The notes under the pieces: model-generated
Told to the model about the DNA's origin: nothing
What the model saw: only the letters and a program-made list of their open reading frames with translations
Databases searched by the model: none
Assembly (NCBI GenBank): GCA_049521915.1
Contig: JBEKOI010000217.1
Coordinates: 1 to 7,162 of the forward strand
Direction of reading: 5' to 3'
Source: Bog-756 sp049521915
GTDB taxonomy: Bacteria > Actinomycetota > Acidimicrobiia > Acidimicrobiales > RAAP-2
DNA: 7,162 bases
Made by a program: the position numbers and the translations under genes
Part shown: positions 1 through 5,491 of the stretch, one piece after another
How positions within the stretch are numbered: the stretch's first letter is position 1
How the letters are laid out: every line of letters starts with the position of its first letter

Positions 1-1041
1 GTGGCCGACACGATGCTCGACCGGGTGCTGCCCGACGGGACCCTCGTGCTGGACGAGGTCCACATCACCAACGAGGAGTTCCGGGCCTTCAACAAGGTGT
101 TCATCGTGGCCTGCGGCAGCAGCTACCACGCCGGGCTGATGGCCAAGTACGCCATCGAGCACTGGGGCCGGCTGCCGGTGGAGATCGACATCGCCAGCGA
201 GTTCCGGTACCGCGATCCGGTCCTCGACGCCGCCACCCTGGTCATCGGGGTCAGCCAGTCGGGTGAGACGGCGGACACCATCGAGGCCATCGTGGAGGCG
301 CGCCGACTCGGTGCCAAGGTGCTGGTCATCTCCAACGTGGTCGACTCATCCATGGCCCGCAAAGCCGATGCCGTCCTCTATACGAGAGCGGGGCCGGAGA
401 TCGGGGTGGCGGCCACCAAGACCCACCTGGCCCAGATCACCGCGCTCGAGATCCTGGCCCTCTATCTGGGCCAGGTCCGGGGAACCCTCGAGCCCGAGGC
501 CGCCCGGGCCCTGTTCGAGGCGATGGGCGCTCTCCCCGGCAAGGTGGGCCTGGCCATCGAGCGGGCCGCCGATGTGGACGCCGTGGCCGCCCTCTACCGG
601 GACTCGCCTTCCTTCATCTTCCTCGGGCGCCAGGTCGGGTACCCGGTGGCCCTCGAGGGTGCCCTCAAGCTGAAGGAGCTCTCCTACCTCCGGGCCGAGG
701 GCTTCCCCGCCGGCGAGCTCAAGCACGGGCCCATCGCCCTGGTCGAGCCGGGGACGGTGGTCATCGGGGTGGCCACCCGCACACCCATCTGGGAGAAGAT
801 GATGAGCAACGTGGCCGAGGTCAAGAGCCGCGGGGCGACGGTCGTGCTGGTGGCCAACGACGGCGACGAGGAGACGGCCCGCCAGGCCGACGCCGTGCTG
901 TGGGTGCCCGAGACCCCGTACCTGTTCGCACCCATCGTCGACGTCGTGCCGTTGCAGATGTTCGCCTACTCGTTGGCCCGCCTCCACGGTCACGACGTCG
1001 ACCGACCCCGCAACCTGGCCAAGGTGGTAACCGTCGAGTGA
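1..1041 (+). CDS. glmS: Glutamine--fructose-6-phosphate aminotransferase (isomerizing), C-terminal part, 5' end outside window
   Basis: GlmS makes glucosamine-6-phosphate from fructose-6-phosphate and glutamine, the first step towards UDP-GlcNAc and peptidoglycan, in the cytoplasm. Only 346 codons are present; the family is about 600 residues, so the N-terminal glutaminase domain is upstream and the GTG at base 1 is an internal codon. Two SIS domains are visible. The first has the sugar-phosphate binding motifs ACGSSYHAG (residues 37-45 of this fragment) and SQSGETADT (85-93), plus the family segment GPEIGVAATKT (131-141). The second has LGRQVGYPVALEGALKLKE (208-226) and GELKHGP (238-244), ending in PRNLAKVVTVE. 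By alignment with the E. coli enzyme, Glu226, His242 and the C-terminal Lys341 correspond to the isomerase catalytic residues Glu488, His504 and Lys603. The fragment looks intact and functional. Its stop overlaps the acpS start, so the two are probably co-transcribed. Confidence 0.97.
   Translation: MADTMLDRVLPDGTLVLDEVHITNEEFRAFNKVFIVACGSSYHAGLMAKYAIEHWGRLPVEIDIASEFRYRDPVLDAATLVIGVSQSGETADTIEAIVEARRLGAKVLVISNVVDSSMARKADAVLYTRAGPEIGVAATKTHLAQITALEILALYLGQVRGTLEPEAARALFEAMGALPGKVGLAIERAADVDAVAALYRDSPSFIFLGRQVGYPVALEGALKLKELSYLRAEGFPAGELKHGPIALVEPGTVVIGVATRTPIWEKMMSNVAEVKSRGATVVLVANDGDEETARQADAVLWVPETPYLFAPIVDVVPLQMFAYSLARLHGHDVDRPRNLAKVVTVE
1021..1027 (+). promoter_or_regulatory. Shine-Dalgarno-like AAGGTGG ahead of acpS
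   Basis: AAGGTGG lies 10 bases before the GTG at 1038 and is one mismatch from the AAGGAGG anti-16S consensus. It favours the GTG at 1038 over the internal GTG at 1128, which has no such site upstream. Caution: these bases also encode the conserved AKV stretch near the GlmS C-terminus, so the match may be partly fortuitous. Confidence 0.4.
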
Positions 1042-1628
1042 GCCGGGCGGACCCCGTCGGGCCGCTGTCCGCCACACTGGCAGGGGCCGCCCGGGAGCTG
1101 GCCGCCCGCAGCGGGCTTGCCGGCACGGTGGTCGGGGTGGGGGTCGATGCAGTCGACATCGAGCGGTTCCGGCGGGTGCTCGGCCGGCGCACCCGGCTGG
1201 CCGACAGGCTCTTCACCGGGGGGGAGCAGGCCTATGCCGGCGCCGCGTCCGACCCGGTGCCGCGGTTGTCGACCCGGTTCGCGGCCAAGGAGGCGACCAT
1301 GAAGGCGCTCGGCGTCGGGCTGGGCGCCTTCCCCTTCACCGATGTGGAGGTGGTCCGCCACGGTCTGGACGCGCCCTGCCTCGTGCTTCACCGCTCGGCC
1401 CTCGAACTGGCCGGGGACGCGGGAGTTCTGCGGTGGCACCTCTCCCTGACCCACACCGATCAGGTGGCCATGGCCGTGGTGGTGGCCGAAGGCGGCGGCC
1501 GCGGCCGCGAGGATGCCGTCGGGCCGGGCGCCCCCGGCAGTGTCATCGGGCCGGGCGCCCCCGGCAGTGCCATCGGGCCGGGCGCCCCCGGCCGGATCCT
1601 CCCCGCGGGCCGGGCCGCGAAGCCGTAG
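1038..1628 (+). CDS. acpS: Holo-[acyl-carrier-protein] synthase, with extended N-terminus and GPGAPG-repeat C-terminal tail
   Basis: AcpS moves the 4'-phosphopantetheine arm from CoA to a serine of apo-acyl carrier protein, enabling fatty acid synthesis. The core shows the magnesium/CoA-binding VGVDAVDIERFRR (Asp37), the signature RFAAKEATMKALG (Lys84, Glu85) and the C-terminal strand LSLTHTDQVAMAVVVAE (His139). The product is 196 residues against about 120-130 for typical bacterial AcpS. The excess is about 30 residues ahead of the usual VxVGVD start and about 45 low-complexity residues after the core, including three copies of a nine-residue GPGAPG unit. The GTG at 1038 is chosen because it forms a GTGA overlap with the glmS stop and has an AAGGTGG upstream. 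The GTG at 1128 would give the conventional N-terminus and cannot be excluded. The gene ends 10 bases before nnr. The family call is secure; the start is moderate. Confidence 0.93.
   Translation: MSRADPVGPLSATLAGAARELAARSGLAGTVVGVGVDAVDIERFRRVLGRRTRLADRLFTGGEQAYAGAASDPVPRLSTRFAAKEATMKALGVGLGAFPFTDVEVVRHGLDAPCLVLHRSALELAGDAGVLRWHLSLTHTDQVAMAVVVAEGGGRGREDAVGPGAPGSVIGPGAPGSAIGPGAPGRILPAGRAAKP
1515..1595 (+). repeat. Three tandem 27-bp units encoding the AcpS GPGAPG tail
   Basis: Three head-to-tail 27-base units run 1515-1541, 1542-1568 and 1569-1595, sharing the core gggccgggcgcccccggc. In the acpS frame they read AVGPGAPGS, VIGPGAPGS and AIGPGAPGR. The unit length is a multiple of three, so copy-number change keeps the acpS frame. 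Near-perfect identity between copies, including at third codon positions, suggests recent duplication by slippage or unequal recombination. The array lies after the recognisable catalytic core. Confidence 0.9.
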
Positions 1629-1631
1629 CGT
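1626..1631 (+). promoter_or_regulatory. Candidate -10 hexamer TAGCGT for a leaderless nnr transcript
   Basis: TAGCGT fits the actinobacterial -10 pattern TANNNT and ends 7 bases before the nnr ATG at 1639, so transcription would begin at or next to the start codon. Its first three bases are the acpS stop codon TAG. No Shine-Dalgarno sequence is seen before this ATG, which fits leaderless translation. I see no clear -35 element upstream. Inferred from position only. Confidence 0.4.
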
Positions 1632-1638
1632 CGCGGCC

Positions 1639-3102
1639 ATGCTGCCCGTCCTGACCGTCTCCCAGATGAACGAGATCGACGCCGCGGCGCTCGAGTCCTC
1701 GTCCCTCGACGTGCTGGTCGAGCGGGCCGGCCTGGCCGTGGCTCTCGCGGCCATGGACATGCTCGGTGGGGCCTACGGGCGCCGGGTGGTCGTCGTCGCC
1801 GGCCGCGGGAACAACGGGGCCGACGGTCGGGTGGCGGCCTCTGTCCTCCGCCGCCGCGGGGCCCGCCTACGCATCGTCGAGGCGGGCTCGGGGGACGCCA
1901 TCGGTGCGGCCGACCTCGTCATCGACGCCGCCTACGGCACCGGGTTCCGTGGTGAGTACCGCGCCCCGGCCCTGGTGGTGGGGACCCCGGTGCTGGCCGT
2001 CGACATTCCCTCCGGAGTCAAAGGTGACTCGGGCGAAGCCTCGGGCAGCCCGAGCCCCGCGTCCCGCACGGTGACGTTCGTGGCCCTCAAGCCCGGGCTC
2101 GTCCAGGGCCAGGGAGCCCGCCTGGCCGGTCAGGTGTCGGTGGCCGACATCGGCCTCCCGACCGGCGACCCTGACATCTCGGTGATGGAGGACGGCGACG
2201 TGCGCGCCCTGCTCCCCCCGCGGCGCCACGCCGGGAACAAGTGGTCTGCCGCCCTGTTGGTCGTGGCCGGCTCGCCCGGGATGACCGGAGCGGCGGCCCT
2301 GTGTGCCCGGTCGGCCTACCGGTCGGGGGCGGGGATGGTCCGTCTCGGCGTGCCGGGCGCCGACCTGTCCGCTTCGCCCGCCTCGGAGGCGGTGAGTGTG
2401 CAGCTGCCGGCGGCGGGTTGGTCGGCGGACGCATTGGAGGCGGCGTCTCGGTGCGCGGCGGTGGTGGTCGGGCCCGGACTGGGGCGCGAGGAGGGAACGG
2501 CTGCGGAGGTGAAGCGTCTGGTGGCCGAGTCGCCGGTGCCGGTCGTGGTCGACGCCGACGGTCTCTTCGCCCTCGGGCGGGTGGGTGGTGACGACTCGCT
2601 CCAGGCCCGATCCCGCGTGGTCCTCACCCCCCATGACGGCGAGTACGCGCGGTTGACGGGTACCGACCCCGGCCCGGACCGAATCGCCGCCGCCCGCCGA
2701 CTGGCTGCGTCCTCCGGTGCCGTCGCCCTGCTCAAGGGACCCACCACCGCGGTGTCCGATGTCGCCGGTCGGGTCCTGTTGGGCCTGTCGGGCACCACCG
2801 CCCTGGCCACAGCGGGCACCGGCGACGTGCTGTCGGGAGTGATCGGGGCCATGCTGGCCCGGGGCATGAACCCTCTGGAGGCAGCTGCACTGGCCGCCCA
2901 CGTGCACGGCCGGGCCGGGGCCCGGGGCCTGGCCGAGGGCCTGATGGCCGGCGACCTCCCCGACCTCGTGGCCGGAGTGCTGTCCCTGCTGGAGTCGTCG
3001 GATGGGCCGGGGGCGCCGGGTGGACCTGGGCAATCGGGTGGGCCGGGGGCGCCGGGTGGGCCGGGGGCGTCGGGTGCGCTGGGGGCGTGGGCCCGTGGCT
3101 GA
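1639..3102 (+). CDS. nnr: Bifunctional NAD(P)H-hydrate epimerase / ADP-dependent NAD(P)H-hydrate dehydratase
   Basis: Nnr repairs NADHX and NADPHX, hydrated and inactive forms of the cofactors: the N-terminal YjeF-like domain epimerises R to S, and the C-terminal ribokinase-like domain dehydrates S-NAD(P)HX using ADP. The product is 487 residues. The epimerase half (about 1-195) has GRGNNGADG (55-63; most homologues read NNGGDG), the acidic DAAYGTGF (Asp96) and VDIPSGV (121-127). The dehydratase half starts near HAGNK (197) and shows GSPGMTGAA, VVGPGLG, VVDADG (303-308), TPHDGEYARL (from 330), LLKGPT and TAGTGDVLSG, with the expected catalytic Asp396 in GTGD. The ATG at 1639 begins MLPVLT, normal for the family; upstream in-frame codons would only add translated repeat. 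The last 33 or so residues are a GPGAPG-like low-complexity tail absent from the usual fold. It overlaps alr by 8 bases, a very common partner. Confidence 0.95.
   Translation: MLPVLTVSQMNEIDAAALESSSLDVLVERAGLAVALAAMDMLGGAYGRRVVVVAGRGNNGADGRVAASVLRRRGARLRIVEAGSGDAIGAADLVIDAAYGTGFRGEYRAPALVVGTPVLAVDIPSGVKGDSGEASGSPSPASRTVTFVALKPGLVQGQGARLAGQVSVADIGLPTGDPDISVMEDGDVRALLPPRRHAGNKWSAALLVVAGSPGMTGAAALCARSAYRSGAGMVRLGVPGADLSASPASEAVSVQLPAAGWSADALEAASRCAAVVVGPGLGREEGTAAEVKRLVAESPVPVVVDADGLFALGRVGGDDSLQARSRVVLTPHDGEYARLTGTDPGPDRIAAARRLAASSGAVALLKGPTTAVSDVAGRVLLGLSGTTALATAGTGDVLSGVIGAMLARGMNPLEAAALAAHVHGRAGARGLAEGLMAGDLPDLVAGVLSLLESSDGPGAPGGPGQSGGPGAPGGPGASGALGAWARG
3003..3092 (+). repeat. Five degenerate tandem 18-bp units encoding the Nnr Gly/Pro/Ala tail
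   Basis: Units with period 18 start at 3003, 3021, 3039, 3057 and 3075. Units 1 and 3 are identical (tgggccgggggcgccggg); unit 4 differs by one base; units 2 and 5 are diverged. In the nnr frame each encodes a six-residue block such as GPGAPG. The array ends 2 bases before the alr GTG, so it also forms the upstream region of alr and supplies its G-rich ribosome-binding zone. Confidence 0.85.
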
Positions 3103-4273
3103 CCGTTGGCGGCCGGCGTGGGCCGACGTCGACCTGGATGCCGTGCGTCACAACGCGTCGGTCCTGGTCCGCCTGGCCCATCCCGCGGCCCTGTGCGCAG
3201 TGGTCAAGGCTGACGGGTACGGCCACGGAGCGGTACCCGTGGCCAGGGCCGCGCTGGAGGGTGGCGCCGAGTGGCTGGCCGTGGCCCTGGTGGAAGAGGG
3301 GGTCTCCCTGCGAGAGGCCGGCATCGAGGCGCCGATCCTGCTCCTCTCCGAGCCCCCGGTGGAGGCGATGGCCGAGGCGGTGGCCCGCCGTCTGGTCCCG
3401 ACCCTCTACACCTACGGCGCCCTCGAGCAGCTGAGCGCGACGGTGGCCGACGGCCCGCCGGTCGAGGTCCATCTCAAGGTGGACACGGGCATGCACCGGG
3501 TCGGCGCCGATGCCGTGGACGCGGCCGGCCTGGCCGCCACCGTGGCTGCCGACCCCCGGCTCTCCATGGGCGCCCTGTGGACCCACCTGGCGGTGGCCGA
3601 GGGCGTCAGCGCCATCGACCGCGAGTTCACCGCCGCGCAGCTCGAGCGCTTCGACGCCGTCGTGGCCTCCCTCTCGGCCGCCGGGCACCGACCCCCGATG
3701 ACCCACGTGGCCAATACGGCCGGTGCCATCGGGATCCCCGCGGCACGACGGGACATGGTGCGATGCGGGATCGCCGTCTACGGGGTGGCCCCGACTCCGG
3801 CCCTGGCCGACCAGATCGCAGCGGCCACCGGCGGCCAGATGCTCCGGCCCGTGCTCTCGCTCCGGACCCATGTGACCTACACGCGCCAACTCGATGCGGG
3901 TGAACGGCCGTCCTACGGCCGGAAGCGGCCCCTCGAACGACGCTCGACGGTGGCCACGGCCCCGATCGGCTACGCCGACGGCGTCCCCCGCCGACTCTTC
4001 GACCAGGGGGGTGAGGTGCTGATCCGCGGGATACGGCGGCCCCTCGCCGGCACGGTGACCATGGACCAGGTGATCATCGACTGCGGACCGGTCGGTACCG
4101 CCCCGGTGGAGGTGGGCGACGAGGTGGTCCTCCTCGGACGCCAGGGGGACGAGGAGATCACCGCCGACGAGTGGGCCGGGCTCCTCGGCACCATCAGCTA
4201 CGAGGTGTTGTGCGGCATCGGGCCGAGGGTTCCGCGCCTCATCGTGGAAGGTGCCCGCGGGTCGTCGGGCTGA
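3095..4273 (+). CDS. alr: Alanine racemase
   Basis: Alr is the PLP-dependent racemase that makes D-alanine for peptidoglycan. The 392-residue product has the N-terminal RPAWADVDLDAVRHN that begins the TIM barrel, the PLP lysine in VVKADGYGHG (Lys38), KVDTGMHRVG (128-137), THLAVAEG (His164), HVANTAGAI (Asn207), RCGIAVYG (Arg223, which hydrogen-bonds the PLP ring nitrogen in this family), the second catalytic base in PIGYADG (Tyr293), TMDQ (Met323-Asp324) and the C-terminal YEVLCGIGPRVPRL. All key residues are present. The GTG at 3095 is chosen because it puts RPAW at the usual distance from the N-terminus and overlaps the nnr stop by 8 bases. The in-frame ATG at 3002 would add 31 residues of arginine/glycine-rich translated repeat and is unlikely. 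A run of G at 3081-3085 may act as a weak ribosome-binding site. Confidence 0.96.
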   Translation: MADRWRPAWADVDLDAVRHNASVLVRLAHPAALCAVVKADGYGHGAVPVARAALEGGAEWLAVALVEEGVSLREAGIEAPILLLSEPPVEAMAEAVARRLVPTLYTYGALEQLSATVADGPPVEVHLKVDTGMHRVGADAVDAAGLAATVAADPRLSMGALWTHLAVAEGVSAIDREFTAAQLERFDAVVASLSAAGHRPPMTHVANTAGAIGIPAARRDMVRCGIAVYGVAPTPALADQIAAATGGQMLRPVLSLRTHVTYTRQLDAGERPSYGRKRPLERRSTVATAPIGYADGVPRRLFDQGGEVLIRGIRRPLAGTVTMDQVIIDCGPVGTAPVEVGDEVVLLGRQGDEEITADEWAGLLGTISYEVLCGIGPRVPRLIVEGARGSSG

Positions 4274-4277
4274 GGCG

Positions 4278-4314
4278 GGACCGTCCGTTGCGCGGGGCGG
4301 AGGCCCGACGGTCC
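4278..4314 (+). terminator. GC-rich hairpin just after alr, terminator-like without a U tract
   Basis: GGACCGTC (4278-4285) and GACGGTCC (4307-4314) form a perfect 8-base-pair stem with a 21-base loop, starting 4 bases after the alr stop. No T run follows, so a classical intrinsic terminator is not supported. U-less hairpins are often proposed as terminators in high-GC actinobacteria. A second copy of the right arm at 4334-4341 could compete for the same left arm. Confidence 0.35.
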
Positions 4315-4367
4315 GGCCTGGGGAAGTGGCCTCGACGGTCCGGTGCAGCACGGAGAGCACCGGGCAC

Positions 4368-4373
4368 TACCAT
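4368..4373 (+). promoter_or_regulatory. Candidate -10 hexamer TACCAT for a leaderless udg transcript
   Basis: TACCAT matches TANNNT and ends 6 bases before the GTG at 4380. With the last T at -7 the transcript would start exactly on the G of the start codon. No Shine-Dalgarno sequence is placed correctly for this GTG. No convincing -35 is visible. It lies in the only gene-free gap between coding regions, downstream of the post-alr hairpin, which is where a new transcription unit would be expected. Confidence 0.45.
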
Positions 4374-4379
4374 TCGCCC

Positions 4380-4949
4380 GTGGCACCGGGGACCGATCTG
4401 GCTGCACTGGCCTGGGAGGCCGCCGGCTGCACGCGCTGCCCGCTGTCCGGCACCCGCACCCAGGTGGTGTTCGGTGTGGGGGATCCGATCGCCGACCTGA
4501 TGTTCGTGGGCGAGGCGCCGGGGCGCGACGAAGATCTCCAGGGCGAGCCCTTCGTCGGCCGGTCGGGCAAGCTGCTCGACCGGTTGGTCCTCGAAGAGCT
4601 CGGTGTCGACCGGTCCCGTTGCTACATCGCCAATGTGGTCAAGTGCCGGCCTCCCGACAATCGTGATCCCAAGCCGGACGAGATCGCCGCCTGCCGGCCC
4701 TACCTGGCCGCTCAGCTGGAGCTGATCCGACCCATGGTGGTCGTCACCCTGGGGAACTTCGCCACCAAGCTGCTTCTCGAGACCGACCTCGGGATCACCA
4801 AGGTCCGGGGGAGCTCGTACCCCATGGGGGAGTGGCAGCTCGTTCCCACCTACCACCCGGCGGCCGCCCTGCGATCGGGAGGCGTCGTGGTGGCCGAGAT
4901 GCGGGCCGACCTCATCCGGGCCAAGGCGTTGCTGGGATGGAGCACATGA
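4380..4949 (+). CDS. Uracil-DNA glycosylase, family 4 (iron-sulfur type)
   Basis: Family 4 enzymes cut uracil out of DNA, starting base-excision repair after cytosine deamination or dUMP incorporation. The 189-residue product has the active-site motif GEAPGRDEDLQGEPFVG (44-60), NVVKCRPPDNRDP (85-97), VVTLGNFATKLLL, and the second motif PTYHPAAAL (His159). Four cysteines fit the family's [4Fe-4S] ligands: Cys17-X2-Cys20 near the N-terminus, Cys89 and Cys105. The GTG at 4380 gives the normal family N-terminus shortly before the CTRC pair and has a TACCAT hexamer upstream. An in-frame GTG at 4326 would add 18 residues with no similarity I recognise. The gene follows a 106-base gap after alr and overlaps tsaE by 4 bases (ATGA), so it leads the downstream cluster. 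I assign it to family 4 rather than 5 from GEAPG and the HPAA motif. Confidence 0.93.
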   Translation: MAPGTDLAALAWEAAGCTRCPLSGTRTQVVFGVGDPIADLMFVGEAPGRDEDLQGEPFVGRSGKLLDRLVLEELGVDRSRCYIANVVKCRPPDNRDPKPDEIAACRPYLAAQLELIRPMVVVTLGNFATKLLLETDLGITKVRGSSYPMGEWQLVPTYHPAAALRSGGVVVAEMRADLIRAKALLGWST

Positions 4950-5491
4950 GTCGTTCCGCCTCCCGGGTCGACCCACCGTCAGCACCCGATGCCCTGGTGC
5001 TCGTCACGGCTTCCGCGGACCAGACGCGGCGGTTGGCCCGCGCCGTGGCTCCGTTGTGCCGACCCGGTGATGTGGTGCTCCTGGTCGGGGACCTGGGTGC
5101 GGGAAAGACCACCTTCGCTCAGGGGTTCGGAGCGGCCCTCGGCGTCACCGAGCCCATCACCAGCCCCACCTTCGTGCTGGTCCGGCAGTACCCCGTGGGA
5201 GACGGGACACCGATCAGGGTCCTCCTGCACGCCGACGTCTACCGGCTCGACCGTCTGCACGAGATCGTCGAATTGGGGCTCGGCGAGTTGGTCGAGGACG
5301 GAGGGGTGGCCCTGGTGGAGTGGGGGGATGCCGCCGAACCCGTGCTCGGCTCGGGAGCCCTCGCCGTCCGGCTGGACATGGCTGACGACGACGACCGCCG
5401 GGTGATCACCATCTCGCCGGTGGACGGCGCCTGGTCCGGTCGATGGGACGGGCTGGTCCGAGCGCTCGGATCGTGGAGGGCGGAACCGTGA
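4946..5491 (+). CDS. tsaE: tRNA threonylcarbamoyladenosine biosynthesis ATPase TsaE
   Basis: TsaE is the small ATPase that drives turnover of the TsaB-TsaD complex, which puts the threonylcarbamoyl group on A37 of ANN-decoding tRNAs. The 181-residue product has the Walker A loop GDLGAGKTT (48-56, Lys54), the switch segment ITSPTFVLV (Thr72-Ser73-Pro74-Thr75), HADVYRLD (95-102) and VALVEWGD (Glu125-Trp126), all typical of the family. It is longer than the usual 150 or so because of about 15 extra N-terminal residues and a C-terminal segment. The ATG at 4946 overlaps the udg stop (ATGA). The in-frame ATG at 4937 would add only three residues and has an AAGG 10 bases upstream, so it is a real alternative. 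The stop overlaps the tsaB start by 4 bases. Confidence 0.95.
   Translation: MSRSASRVDPPSAPDALVLVTASADQTRRLARAVAPLCRPGDVVLLVGDLGAGKTTFAQGFGAALGVTEPITSPTFVLVRQYPVGDGTPIRVLLHADVYRLDRLHEIVELGLGELVEDGGVALVEWGDAAEPVLGSGALAVRLDMADDDDRRVITISPVDGAWSGRWDGLVRALGSWRAEP
5475..5479 (+). promoter_or_regulatory. Shine-Dalgarno GGAGG for tsaB
   Basis: GGAGG sits 8 bases before the GTG at 5488, the clearest ribosome-binding site in the window. It fixes the tsaB start at that GTG, which also overlaps the tsaE stop as GTGA. Confidence 0.75.

Noticed and set aside
900..1037. acpS frame open upstream to 900
   Set aside because: This part lies inside conserved GlmS C-terminal coding sequence; the encoded residues are not AcpS-like.
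1515..1595. CRISPR-like array
   Set aside because: Units are contiguous with no unique spacers, too short and in frame with acpS; this is a coding tandem repeat.
1513..1638. N-terminal extension of Nnr through the acpS repeat
   Set aside because: It would translate the repeat as SGRAPPAV units ahead of MLPVLT; the family starts at the internal ATG 1639, and the extension is a frame-shifted reading of acpS.
3002..3094. Alr starting at ATG 3002
   Set aside because: The added 31 residues are Arg/Gly-rich out-of-frame repeat, and RPAWADVDLD is normally within the first ten or so residues, which GTG 3095 provides.
2732..4360. 542-codon minus-strand open frame opposite nnr and alr
   Set aside because: It mirrors two clearly recognised plus-strand genes, its product is a Gly/His/Pro/Arg-rich string with no motif, and long antisense frames are expected in GC-rich genes. 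The same reasoning removes the long minus-strand frames at 990-1760, 1867-3033, 4239-4985, 5239-6360 and 6393-7139.
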